A DNA stretch of 64,000 nucleotides, taken from positions 34,567,060-34,631,059 of the forward strand of contig OY821742.1 of assembly GCA_963682055.1 (NCBI GenBank), in the 5' to 3' direction. Source of the DNA: Primula veris. Lineage: Eukaryota > Streptophyta > Magnoliopsida > Ericales > Primulaceae. Position numbers and translations under genes: made by a program. Shown here piece after piece: positions 23,401 through 36,100 of the stretch; position 1 is the first letter of the stretch, and every line of letters begins with the position of its first letter. The notes beneath the pieces are model-generated. The model did not search any database. It saw only the letters and a list, made by a program, of their open reading frames with translations, and was not told where the DNA came from.

Positions 23401-26400
23401 AGCTTATACCAAACACACACAACGTTATGATTTTTTTTTTTTGCTAAGCAAGTTAACATTGTGATTGTTTATAGTGGAGTAGTGGTTTCCTGGTTTTATA
23501 GGCTAGTCTGTTTTTTCTATCGTCTATTTAAGATGTAACCCCTGTCGGTATTTTATCAAGTTGAATGAAGTTATTTCCCTACAGAAATTCTATTGTTTTC
23601 TCAATTCCATTCAACAGGTATGCGGAGTCGGGAGGAGGAGGAGAGAGAAGGTCTAGGGAGGCGGGAGGAGGAGAGGGAAGGTATGCGGAGACGGGAGGAG
23701 GAGGAGAGAGAAGGGGTAGGGAGGCGGGAGGAGGAGGAGGGAGAAGGGGGTACGGGGTGAGGAGGGAGGTGGGGGTGAAGAGGGCGGAGTTGGGGTTTAG
23801 GGTTTGCGAGGCAGTGCTATGTTTGGTTGCCTTCTCGGTCATGGCGTCGGATAAGACGGAGGGGTGGAGCGGGGATTCCTTCGATCGATATAAAGAATAC
23901 AGGTCTCGATTTTTACACTATCTATAATTAAAATTAGGTTATATCATGTGTTTGTATGTTCTTATGGACACGGAAGGAACTAGGTGGGAGCTGCCCCCAT
24001 CTTGACAAAAAAATATCAAGATCTTATATGCATTTTGATCAAGATCTTCAAAAATTAGCATTGTCTCCTCCATTTTACTGGAAAAAAACTCATATGGGGT
24101 TATCCAAAAAAATTATATAGTAAAATATTGGCTGCTCCCATGTACAATTCCTGGTTCCGTCACTGCTTCTGAATCATACTTTATCGAGTCCTTAAATTTT
24201 TTTTTGGGGGGGGGGGGGTGGGGGGTTGGGGGAGTGGCGGAGATAGCATACGAAAATGGGGTGTTGTTATTCCAACAAAATAGATGGGGGTGCTAATACA
24301 CTATTTTTATAAATTTATACGTAAAATATACAACTGATGGTAGTGTTTTTAATAATATGGAGGTGACTGTATCCCGTGCCAGCCCCTCCTAGCTCCTCCT
24401 CTGTTAGGGCGCCTTTTTGATCACCGGTTCAAAGAATACAAGTGTTTTCAAATGGTTTTGTAATTTTTAGGTGTTTTGGGAATATAATAGTAATGGTATC
24501 ATATAGTTGTTATGATGACATCAGTTTAATTATGTCTTAGGGATCACGTCTTATATAGTTTCTGTACATAAGGGAGCCGTGATTTTCTTTGATACAATGT
24601 TCTGGTTCTACTGCTTAATTTATGTGGGGAAATTGTGAAATTGGGTTAAGTTGTGTGTACAGTGTGTTTGTATGTTCTTATGGATCTGTATCATCTAGTT
24701 TTTCTATTTGGGTGCTATGTTTTTTTTAACGGTATACTCTTCTGATATTATGGTGCCGTGATTGTTTGTAAGAATGCTGTATTTCGATTTTCACTTAATT
24801 TATGAGTTGAATTGGAATACTTATGCGATTTATCGTCAGTGTTTCTCTAATCAATCATATATAATCCATTTTTTACGATTGATGACAGCCATGTGTGATA
24901 TATCTTTATAACTCTGTGAATTGTTGTGAAAATATTGTTCGTGGTGCTAATTTGGTGTGTTCTTATAGAAAAAACTGAATTTTGCTCAAATTGGAATTTA
25001 TTTCTTTGTTAAATTTGGTATAAATATGTGTTATAAATCAGGAACAGGTAGTAACAGTTTTGAAGAAAGCAATATGATTTTCTTTGTTTTAAAGGTTTAG
25101 TTTCTACTTAATGTATCAGGGGAAAGGGTAAGACCAAATATTAGAGGGCGGAGTTAGGTTTTAGGATTTGTGAAGCGGTGTTTTGTTTGATTAATTTTTT
25201 CTGTTATGGCAACGGATAAGACGCTGGGGTGGAGTGAGGATTATTTCAGTCGATATAAAGAATACCAGTCAGGATTTGTATTTTATTTATTTTATGATTA
25301 AAAAAAAACAGGATTGGGATGACTTTGTATTTTATTAATTAAATTAGTATTGTCCAGTTTTTACAATTGACTGCCATCTGAGTGGGCATTCGTTGGATCG
25401 GTTTTTTACTTGTGGTTATTTTTACAATATGATTGTGGTTATTTTTATTTTAGAAGTGTTTTGGTCATAGATTTGTATTTCGTAGGTGTTTTGACAATTG
25501 AGAACCATGTAGTTTTATGACGCTGTGGTTATATCATTTCTAGCTGGACATGTTATTTAAGAAGAAAATGGTACTATGCTCATTTTTTTATGTGTGTAAA
25601 TTTAGTGTAAGTATGTGTTGTGAATCATGTAGTACTATCCATCTTTTATATTTAGAGCGCCTTGGATTTCTTTGATGTAATATTTCAATGTTTCGCTTAG
25701 GGGAAATGGTAAGACTTAGGGGTAGAATGGGGATTCTTTTAATCGGTACAAAGAATATCTATGATAAAAATGGCTTAATCATGTGTTGTGGATCAGTTAT
25801 TATCCGGTTTTCATGTTATGGAACCTTTTTTTGTGTGTTATATGATGTTCCGTGTTTCTACTTAATTTATGGGGTAAAATGGTAAGACTTAAGGATGGGA
25901 AGTGCCCTGGGGATTCGTTCAATCGGTAAAAAGAATACAGGTTTGGGTTATTACTTAATTTATGAGTAGGATTGGAATAATTATGTAATTTATAGTAGGT
26001 GTTTTGCTAATGGATCATATATTAACCAATGCTGTATCTCTATGATGCCGTGAATTGTTATAAATATGTTATTTTCAGTACTAATTGGACTCGTTAATTA
26101 AGAAAAAAACTGTATTAATCTCAAATGGGAATTTAAGTTTTTTTATTTTAACAATGGTATAACTATTTGTTATGAATCATGTGCTGTCCTGTTTGGAAAT
26201 AAGCGGCATGTTTTTTTTCATAAAGGTCCAGATTTATACTTAGGGAGAGAAATGGTGAGACCGTGTTTTGTAAGTGTTTTGCTAATGATCATGTACTTTT
26301 CCGATTTTTACAATCGGGAGGCATGTCTTTTTCGATATCAAATGGCAAGTGCTTGATAATGTTGACTCCATGAAGAAAGTAAAAACTCGTTTGTTCTTAC

Positions 26401-29400
26401 CTGTTTATATTGGTCTTTTGTGTTCAAAAAACTGTAAATTTTTTGCGGAGATTATTTTGCTCGTGTACAAATTTCTAAACCTGTATGAAATGAAAATTAA
26501 TCCCAAACAGACCTGTGAATGTAAAGTATGTCACTTCTGAATTGGAAGAGGTTATTTTTGGGTAGTCAAATAATTGTGATGATTGATGGTAAAATACAAA
26601 ATTACATGGTTAAAACTTTAAAATACCACTGGTAGCTGGTCATTGTTTGCATTTCATATTCAATCTATTTTCTTATTTACTATTCTTAGAAAACTACCAT
26701 GAGTAGTTTATAATTTCGTATAAGGATAAAAGGAGAAATGAAGGTTCTGCCCTCTGTAAGATCTTTTTGTGGTTCTTGTATCAATATCAGTATGGGGTAC
26801 AATTTCAATATAATATTCTTTAGTATTGATGAAGTTTCCGCTTAATTTGGTCCGAGGAACAGTTAGAAGTTAGAACATACATTAAATTGCTGAATAGCCT
26901 TAAATTGTAAAAGGAAGAAATTGGGATTGAACTAAAAATATAGTTAAAATCTGAAAGGGGAGAATTATCATTTTGGGCTTCAGTTGGAGAAGAAATGCAA
27001 AGGAATGGAGAAATAAATGAAAGGGAAATGGAGAAAATTGAAGAAGTCGAAAATCTGAAAAAACATTGTAAATAGCCAGTAGAAAAAGAATTAACATCAC
27101 CAAGCACAAAATCTTTAAAAAAAAAAACATCACCAAGCACAGTTCAGTAGATAATTTAGGATTGATAGAAATTTATTGGGTCCTACAAGAAATGAACAGT
27201 TGGAAAAAGAGAATGTTACGAGTCCCACCGGAACGATTTCATTGAATTATTTGTTGCTAAAATTCCACTTCTTTTCTCACTCTAATGATAATTCTCTCTA
27301 TTCTACTCCATTATTTGGCAACATATCTCACTGTTAAAAGTTTCTTGGGGAATAACTTAACCTGAATTTGATCCGGGTTTTTTATGTTTTAAGGCACTAA
27401 ATCGATAGTGTGTAAACTTGGGTGATTTAATTAACTTTAGCTGAAAGGTTAAAACACGGATCTTCAACTTGAAAATTTCCCTAAATAAGGGGAGAAAAAG
27501 GAAAAGCTTATAAAGCACAATTTAGTACACGAGTGAGGACTGATACGAGGATAACTAATTATATGCTTCTTTAGAGCTTATATAACAATACCATTGGATT
27601 TCTAAATCTGAATGGCAGGGCCGTAGGGTAGGGTATTTGTAATCTATGCAACTGAGAATTTTTGTACCATTACTTGATTTGTTGGCTTTAGTGCTTTACG
27701 TATGGTATAAGTTTTGCATTCCTAGGGTGCTCATTTCATATTTTCATTGCAGATACTGTGTGGCGGTAACTGTAATCGGGTTTGCTTATTCCAGTTTTCA
27801 AGCATCTGATTTAGCCTACAACTTATCAACTGGGAAATATGTTTTTTCTTACCATCTGCGGCATCAATTTGTTTTTGCAATGGATCAGGTAAGCAATTTC
27901 AGATTAAATGTACACATAAATACTGAATATTCACAATTATACGTAATCAGAGCACACGCCTGTTTGAAATAATCGAGACGAAATTATTACAAACAATTTG
28001 ATTGATAAAAGTAACTTATGTAAAATCTTGTAGTTTTTGGTCTTTAGTTTTGATTTTTGACCCTTCAGTGTATTATTTCTCATGCATCAATGTTTAGAGT
28101 AGCCTTCGAGAAGTTTCTTGCCGTTCAGCTTGGATACTTTTGATATGAAGCTTTATTTCAATTTGGTTATTTCTGTTTGATTTAAATTACGTCGCTACTA
28201 CGAATTAAAGCTCGCTCAGATGGTTGAACATTATATAGTTATTAGCTCATATCATTATAGGGTTTATTATGGCTCTATACTTTAGGTACAATTTTTTTAC
28301 ACGTTTTCTTTATACTTTTTTTGTACTGAACAACAGTTTTTTGGTAAATTTAGTGCACTGCTATTAATTTTGTAGCCCCCACTTTACATCAATTTTCAAT
28401 TCCGTAGACTGAATTACCATAAATATAATATGGGGTATTTTTGTTACTGCTTAAAAAACTGACGGCAATCAAGTCACAAAATTGAACTATTGTGTAAGTT
28501 GGGTTTACGAAATCGACTTCCAGGGTACTATATTAAACAAAAATGTTGATAAGTTCACTAAGTCAGTATGTATCTAATCAGGTATACTGAATTGAAATCA
28601 CGTATAGTACACTTTAAAGTTATCTCTTTTTTGTATGATAAATAAGTTTCAGTATATGATGCTGCCCTCGCCACCTTTAGACTATACGGTCATAGTCTTC
28701 AAATTACAGGAATTTGAATGACTTAAAAAAAATGCCTTTAGCATTTATATCTAAGGTTCCTAGTCGGTTGAACTTTGAGTGGGTTAAAAGTTAAAACTAT
28801 ACAGTTATCGGCTCTTTGTTCTTTTTTAAGTAACAAATTATGAGGGAGCCTACCTGTGTTTGCTCAGAGGTCATTATTCTCTTTTACTTCAGTTGTTTCT
28901 AAACTTTTTAATTTTGCATTTGATTTGTTTGCCTAGCAAACTTCATTGGAGAAAATTTCTGGCTAGCCAATTCAAAGAGCTATATATGTGCTGCTTTTTT
29001 GTATAAATGAAAAGGAAATGACTACGAGAATATTTTGTTTTGACAAACGCGCTTCGAAGCGTCTTAAATTCCCTTTTGCAAGTACAGGCAAAACAATGTT
29101 TTGCTGAAAAGCTTCAAAAAACGTACCCTTTTTACGCCTCAAGGAGAAATTCGTGTGCTCCGGAATAAGGAAAACATATTTACTTTTGAAGCTCTTCCGA
29201 AAGCTCTTTAATTACATTTTTGACATTTTTTGGACAATCTTAAAATTTTAAAGACAGCTGGTTTTGTATTTCCACCCCTTTTTTACTGAACTTGTCGATC
29301 CATTGATAAGGTAAATATTTCATATTCATTGATTGGTTTTTTGTCGATAAACTTGCAGATTCTGGCATATCTTCTAATATCAGCATCATCAGCAGCAGCA

Positions 29401-29553
29401 ACACGGGTAGATAATTGGGTATCGAATTGGGGAAAAGACGAGTTCACAGTGATGGCCACTGCATCTATTGCAATGTCTTTTCTAGCTTTTGGTGCATTTG
29501 CTCTCAGCTCTCTCATATCTGGCTATAACCTTCGCAACCGCAGCACTTCATGA
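20432..29553 (+). CDS. CASPL4A: CASP-like membrane protein, CASPL4A type (four exons)
   Basis: Exons: 20432-20679, 23618-23902, 27753-27888, 29359-29553. Splice sites are GT..AG and the frame is open throughout, giving 287 aa. The cytosolic N-terminus is rich in Ser and Pro (SDTESFHSPLRSESPLRSDD), as in CASPL4A proteins. Then comes an unusual Gly/Glu/Arg-rich stretch (about residues 78-125), followed by four membrane segments: FRVCEAVLCLVAFSVMA, CVAVTVIGFAYSSFQAS, FVFAMDQILAYLLISASSAA and VMATASIAMSFLAFGAFALS. The family forms plasma-membrane scaffolds related to Casparian strip proteins; the precise role of 4A members is poorly known. The charged residues Arg (TM1) and Asp (TM3) typical of the MARVEL-like fold are visible. 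Intron 1 holds a second complete first exon and decayed exon 1 ends; intron 2 (3.85 kb) holds decayed exon 2 copies. The subfamily call rests on the N-terminal motif and is fairly sure. Confidence 0.85.
21169..21416 (+). CDS. Duplicate first exon of the CASP-like gene (possible alternative first exon)
   Basis: This exon starts with ATG and encodes 82 codons closely matching exon 1 (SRNVSISDTESFHSLLRSES, then SDDPSPPSKALVKYV). It ends with the same AG|GT donor in the same phase as the real exon 1, so it could splice to exon 2 at 23618 and give a protein of almost the same length. The copy includes flanking sequence from about 21140 (CACTCGATCGATAAA against CACTCGATCATTAAA at 20400), so possibly some promoter. 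It has no stops, which argues for a recent origin or for use. Whether it is transcribed is unknown. Confidence 0.7.
21509..21885. mobile_element. Foldback MITE in CASP-like intron 1
   Basis: The two halves are long inverted copies. TTTGGTCATGTTATC and CATATGAATTCGTA near the left end recur inverted at the right end, and the ends themselves (GGGAGGTCATTTAGTCATG against GGGTGCACATTTGGTCATG on the opposite strand) are similar. AAGACC occurs at both flanks as a possible target duplication. Confidence 0.6.
22110..22905 (+). repeat. Decayed copies of the exon 1 end and donor in intron 1
   Basis: The block GAGAGAAGGTATTGTTAAGT, followed by TATTTAG(T/C)TGTTTTATCAGTAAATAAA, recurs near 22130, 22390, 22665 and 22890. 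It matches the last codons of exon 1, its GT donor and the first bases of intron 1. The 22380 copy still holds the GAGGCCGGAGGAGGAGAGAGA coding end. The copies are interleaved with hAT-like foldback fragments. Confidence 0.7.
22701..23420. mobile_element. hAT-like foldback element in CASP-like intron 1
   Basis: The left half contains GTGTTTGGTATGCTAGCTTT, then TGCCTATAAAAGC and AAGCTTGAAAAGC. The right half carries the inverted versions (AAAGCTAGCATACCAAACAC at about 23339-23358). Outer GTTTGGTA ends occur on both sides. Half copies in plus orientation lie at about 20875-20990 and 21965-22090, and a separate GTCCGTTTGGCGGCG...GTAACACAT module is present at 21019-21120 and 22917-23027. Confidence 0.6.
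25144..25266 (+). pseudogene. Decayed copy of CASP-like exon 2 within intron 2
   Basis: GAGGGCGGAGTTAGGTTTTAGG and the following text track exon 2 from about 23780 to its end, including ATGGC.ACGGATAAGACG and CGATATAAAGAATAC. Small changes destroy the frame and the GT donor is gone (CAGTCAGG). Shorter relics of the same exon end, with GGGGATTC.TT.AATCGGTA, lie at about 25715-25757 and 25890-25941, and a weaker one at about 24420-24440. Confidence 0.7.
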
Positions 29554-31529
29554 TCAAAACAAATCAAGAGGTATTTACCGTCTTAGTAAAAACGTCTTGA
29601 GGGAATTGCCGTGCAAACTTTTGAAGGCGATAAGCTTTTGTAGTTGTACAGTTGAACTTTGAAGATACCTCCTATATGAGCTGTAAATTATTTGTTACTT
29701 TTTTTTTTGTAATCTATTATTTTTGTTACTTAATCCTAGGGTGAATTGGTAAAACTTGCCTAAAACTTGGAAGGTCGTCTCTCCAACAGACATGGAAGCT
29801 ATTCCCACGAATTAATGAGAAGTTTTTTTTCTTTTCTTTTGCCTTTCGTGGAGTGTTTGTTGTGAATTGTTGAGGACTTTATGAATAGTACATGTCGTTC
29901 TCACATTTATTGTGTATGTATTAAATCCTTCTAACTGTTTGCGAATTCTCGTTCAGATGATTGATCACCTAGTCCTGATGGGATCTCACCAAACAATCGA
30001 ATTTTATCTAAATGTATAAGAAATGTAACATGTTTAGAGCAACTACATTCTACCAGATATCTCACCATTTAGTGTTACTTGTTAGTTAGGAAATGATATT
30101 CTGGTCACATTGAACTTGATAATACACCCATTAAATGTCATGTTGGTAATTACTTGTTAAGTTTTATGTTAAAGTTAGCAACCATACCACCAAAAGATGC
30201 AATATGCAGTTTAGATTCAAACATCTAATGAAATTTTGATTTCGAGGATCTGCCCTACCGCTAAGTGCTTAAAATCGCACTTTAAGCTTCGGTTACTCTT
30301 ATGCAACAATATAAACTTTTGAAGGTTCAACATCATGTGTCACATAGACTTCTCTAAAAATCGTACATCAAATGAAAAGTGTGAAGTGTGAAACTGTGAA
30401 AAACTTCACAGACGTAGAAATATAAGAAAGATAAATTCCTTATCATATTACAATCAATCATAGATAACCAAGTCAATCAACTGTCCTAGTTTAATTATGC
30501 ACTCAATTTAGTATATAATTTGTGGGACAAATCAAGGAACTTCCCCAAAAACTCTGCACCCGCACCAATTTTTCTAGAGTTTTTTTCAAATCAACACACT
30601 TTTACACTTTTGAGGATAACTATACCCATTTCAATTTTTCTATATTATCACATCTATCCTAACTACCCATATATTTTATTCTTTTTTATTAACATTTATG
30701 TCATTATTTTTACTACTATTTTTATTCTTTTCTCTACCTTTTAATAATAAATAATAATAATAATAATAATAGAATCAGCAATATCAACTCTATCAGGTTT
30801 CTAAATACATAAATATTTAAAGAAAAATTCACATCTGGTAATAAATACCGAAGCAAGATGAACTTCATTACTTCAATAACATAACCACCGGGGAAAGAAA
30901 CAAAAGAGTTTGGGACTATATTCAACAATGATGAGTGATTTTTATTTTTAAAAATAAAAAACAGTGAATGGAATAACAATATAATCGGAAGACGGTGGGA
31001 AGGTTTGTATCGGAAGAAAGAGAATCCTTTAATGTATATGAAAAATGAGGATAATAAGTAATAAAAAAACATTATTTTATATTTTGAGTTAAGGAATTCT
31101 TCCCATGTATTTGAGGTGAAGAAAAGCATTAAGTTAATTTGAGTAGACCATGATGAAATTGATACGAGAGAGTTTTAATGTTAAAATCCACAAATTTAAG
31201 GAGTAGTTGATGTATAAGGACATTGATTCATGCATGACTTTAATAGAAGTATATAGTACAATTATGCAACTCTAATTATCATCACTCACATACACTTGTT
31301 AAAGAATAACACCCATAGATGATGAAATTGCAGCCGCGGATTTTGGAATAGACTCAAGAGATACGGGGCTAAAATCCTAAAAAAAATATATATATTTTCA
31401 AGGTTACTGTTTGACAAAATATTAAATATATATATATATATATAATTCATTTACTATTTCTAATTAATAGTTATTTATAGCCGAGTTGTTGGTTTTCTTA
31501 CTAAATAGTCTAATCAACCCGTTAATATA
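29554..31529. other. 3' flank of the CASP-like gene and intergenic DNA
   Basis: AT-rich with no gene recognised. An (ATA)n microsatellite lies at about 30742-30770. The open frames on the minus strand at 30734-31129 look like low-complexity chance frames. Confidence 0.6.
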
Positions 31530-31742
31530 TGTTGTAGGTTATTATTGGACTATTGGGCCTTACTCATAGTGGGCCTAAGTTGGGCTTTCTAGCTTGTATA
31601 ACCCTAACCTCTAGTATATAAAGAAGGTTAGAGTCTCCATGTATTCATACATTCTGATTAATAAAGACCTACTGTTCCCTCTCTCTCTATATCTATACAT
31701 ATCTCTATATATATCTATAACGAGCTAATATGTCACACAACA
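31530..31742 (+). repeat. 5' LTR of the second copia element
   Basis: TG...CA ends; contains TATATAAAG near 31615-31624 and AATAAAG near 31659, suitable as TATA box and poly(A) signal. The following TTATCAGCACGA (about 31745) fits a tRNA-Met-type primer site known in some copia lineages. Confidence 0.85.
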
Positions 31743-33156
31743 CGTTATCAGCACGATGCTCGTGGAGACTGAAATAAAAGCTAGAAGATTGAGGTATTTG
31801 TTCGAAGAACATGGTTTAAGCTCGAATATTGAGTTATAAACATACGGCCAAACTTTGAAGTTTTTTTTTTGTGTTCGATCGGCCTTACCCAAAATACGAG
31901 GCGTACGGTACACAGACAACCCTATTTTTATAAATTGTGAAGGTAGATTGCATCTGACCTAATTTGCTAGTGCATAAAAAAAAAAAAAAAAAAAACGAAA
32001 AACAGCATGAGTAATAATATGTGATTCTTGTAATTCCGTGCTTCAAACTGTAATTGCATGCTTTGCTATTTAAAATTGAATGGGTATTTGAATATTCTAA
32101 AATACACGTTTGACGTAAACAGTAAGGTTTTAAACTGACAGAGAAATAAATTCTAGTGCTACTGTATAATTGTTGGTATACCAAGATAGTAAATAATCCT
32201 TAACTTACACTCGTTCTGGATATGTTTAGATCTTTTCTATATATTCGTCATAGTTATCAAGGAAAGAATACAGGGTTCCCCCCTGAAAAAATGCATAAGT
32301 ATTTTAAGGATAACAGGGTAGAGCCATAAATTACGGTCAGAAAGCAAAGGAAATTAAGGTTGTATTTTGGAAACCCTACACCCGTAGCACCTTAGACTCC
32401 TTAGTTATAAAACAAGAAATTAATATTAGGTCTCAGTTTATGCTATGAAGCGTAGTGATACAAAAAACCTGGAAACGTTTAAAACGTACTGACACTTTTA
32501 AAAAATGATTGCGTATGTTTACGGAAACCGAATATTATTTATACTTAGGGCACTCAATATTTATGAGATAAATCTTGTTAAGTAATTCGGTAATTACCAT
32601 AAATTGAATTGATTTCCTTGCGTGAAATTAAATTACTTGCGTGTATATTATAACTTGGTAAATAAAATATATTAATTACATGCATGATTTAGTTAACATG
32701 TATAGAATCTACACATATAGCAACATGATAATTAAATATTGAGTAATATCTTGCTTAGTGTAAATTGGTAAATTTAAATTGTGCTAATATGTACTACCAT
32801 GTTACTGCTATATTATTTAATCATGCAAGCAGGTACGATCTATGTATTTATTTACTGCCATGTACACTTGTGTAAAATATGGTAATTTGCGAAATCATAT
32901 ATTTTCACATTTAAGTTTGAAAAATTATGAACCTTCCCTAAATAGCCTCACCTATTTGGATACGATGTCTAGGAAAGATAAAGGCGGAAGTCGATATCCT
33001 AATGAGGTCGGGTTTTAAGTGGCATTCGTGCCCTCCACCCTCACCGTCTTTCCTGGTCGTTTTTCAAGTAGAGCTACCGAAAGGGGTTGACTAAATAATA
33101 ATTTCCCCGAGTGTGTTTATATAGTGACGTATGTTTCGCCGAATTGGTGTCTTTGT

Positions 33157-36100
33157 ATCGACCTGTCGTTCGATCAATGAGAACCTATTCATATTAAAAG
33201 CAAAACTATTTTTCGAACATGTCGTTTCGAAATAAAGTTTATGCTTGTGTAAACCATAAACATATAAACCAGTCGTTTTATATGATAAATAATCCAGAAC
33301 TCGCAACACATGTTGGATGCCATCTATGATGAGAAAAATCGTAAAACATACTTGCGAAATGACTGTTTAAACGTTGATTTAATCCGTCAGCACATGTTAC
33401 TCACCCTGATGTGTGAAAATGTGATGCCCAAAATTTTTTTTTTTTGGATGCCATCTTTGATGAGTAAAACATGAGTTTGTTCTTACCCTCAGGATGAATG
33501 CTAAGGCGTTGATTTTATTCCGCCGCCACATTTGAGACGTGATGACGTCTATGGTGAACAAGTGTCTGAAATTGACATATTGGAACTATCTTTCACCAAA
33601 ATACTAGCTTGGAAATTGTATTCCATAAGCAGTATCGTGAATTTATATTCACAATGTTCCTTTATCGCCCATCTGTTATTGGATAAGAAAATTACCCCGG
33701 TGAGTAGTTTTAATCCTATTGGGTCAATGGCGAATTGTTGCCTGATATTAATGCTCTTCGTGTACATTTTTTTTTCTACGAATCGAGAACCGAGACAAGT
33801 GTTATTTGTCTCGAACTGTCGCGATCCCGATGAATCGCCTAGCCAAGCGAGATTTTAGACAATTGTCAAAATCGAAAACCTGTGGCTCCAAGACAGTAAT
33901 TGAAAGGAACAATATGGCCCGTTGTCACAAAGCAAGAGATAATGCTCAATGAGGCAACTCTATGCTATAAAGACAAAGGTCATGCACGGTTACTCCTTAA
34001 ATAGTTCAAAACTATTATAAAGGTGAAAAAACGGATGCTAATGTGGTTAAAGCTAATTGAAAGAAAACTCTTGAGACCCCCGATTTTGTGGCTCAATTGA
34101 GTTTGATACCTTTCTTTATTTATTTTGATAAAACATTGAGCCATTTTTTTCGCTCATCTGGATTATGTTTTCCATTTGGATTATTATTTTCCATTTGGAC
34201 CATACTTTTGGATTGTGGTTTGCCTGTTTACGAAATTTCTCGAAATAATTTAAAGTGGTTTTGAGCAAATTCCTTTGACAAATGTGACCAAACTTTAAAT
34301 TATGAAATTTTAGGCAATACTTGTGGTGTAGTTGGTTTTCTGGAAATAATGGGTAACAGTGTACCACATAATTTCACCAACTACTTGCCTAAAAGAGTAC
34401 TCAGTGACAATGATTCTGGACCTGTCGTTCCAAAATCAAAATCTTTGGTAAAACCAAATTGATTTGTCAAATATGAGGTCTTATACTCATGCAGGTCCTG
34501 CCGTACCTTGTTGAGTTATAAAATATTCGAGAAAACCAGTGTTATCTGGTAATAGCTCATGAAAGAATTAAAATTTCTTTACATAGCCTCCATTCAATAC
34601 GACCAAAAGCGTATTTTAGAGGAGTTGAAATGTCTTTCAAGTGGTTGCTACCACATTCTTTAAAGCATTTAAAGTTACCTTATTATTTCGCCTGTCGTCG
34701 AAATGATAAATGATTTAAATGCTAAGACATGATTGTCTGTACTATCATTCGCATGTCGTCGATTGATAAAAGCATTTTGATATTGTGGCATTGACCGGAT
34801 GAGATATTCCCGGGTCAAAAGACGATGCTTGATTTATAATCGCATCGCATTTGGATTCTCTCTGAGGATATATTTCGTGATTAATCCGAAATCCATGCCA
34901 CTAATGCTCATTTTGAAAGACTAGTATGTGTAAAGATCACAAAATGAACTCGTAGAATTCTTGTAAAGAATTGAAGGAGTTATTGTGGACTTATCCAACC
35001 ATAAGACGACCATAAATATAAATGGTTATGGTTGATGCATCGACAATATGGTCACATTTTACTGTTGTCCACATAAATGCAGCATTTTCCAAACTTTTAG
35101 CCATATCATTAAGTTGATGGCTCATGATCCGGATTATCCTGAAAAGTCTAGTCGACTTGATAATTCCGAAGAGTAGAAATCGAAATTTCGATTTGAATTA
35201 CTTGAGTTTGGAAATTGAAATTGAACATCATGTCGATTATGTTCAGACCCAAATGGACTCACGGAAAGTTTGATGATGCGACTACAAATGATTCCACGCA
35301 CTTCTTGGTCTTGCGCACCAAGATTTATATTTCCGTGTGGTGTTATGCTATTTTGCTGCATTGGTCCGTTATGAGGCCCATAGACACTCAGACACCATAT
35401 GCGTACCAGCTGGTTACTGGTTATGAGCCAGAAGTCTCATATTATCGCGTGTTTGGAGTGCTTAATAAATATTTTGATTGAGCCGCTATAGCGTTCAAAA
35501 TATGGACCTCTGAAAGGGACATAAGTCGATTATGAATCCCATGCCTATCACTTGATAGAGTAACCTTAGCAAGCGATCTCTTTACCGCATGATATGCGAA
35601 AGTGACATCGCTAAGACTGTTCTCCCCGTCGTTAGGGGGAGATTTGTACGTTACCGTTGATAAGGAACGACGTGAAGTAACGTGGCATAACCCACTCAGT
35701 CTTAGCTTGATCCCCAAAACTGCAATGAGTGATAAGTAATTGCATAGACTCCCTCAAGTCTAACTAAATGCCAGACGCATTTAATGACTTTATGAGATGT
35801 CACGAGATTATTTATACCTGCTGCAAAATGCTTGCAAGGATAGACGTCCCTGTCGGACGCCGTGTTCCTGTCGTAACACGTTGCTTTGGCCGAACCCGCC
35901 AAGCAAAGGACGCTGCCGTCGGCCGTCAGTCTGTCATCCTTCCTAAGATATGAGGAAGTTGACCGGTTCCAAATTCGTTCAGCCCCAGAGGTGGTGAACT
36001 GAAACTCGTTTGTCGCACGAGATTATAAAGGATCAAGGAGATGTGTGATTTCCTCCTCATCCTAAGAATCTTGAAATATCCGTCGATCATGATATCTTAG

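Noticed and set aside
11353..29553. A biosynthetic gene cluster around the terpene synthase
   Set aside because: No cytochrome P450, prenyltransferase, transferase or dehydrogenase gene is present nearby; the next gene is a CASP-like protein.
30734..31129. 131-codon minus-strand frame
   Set aside because: Low-complexity Leu/Phe-rich translation of AT-rich DNA, ending in an ATA microsatellite; no family resemblance.
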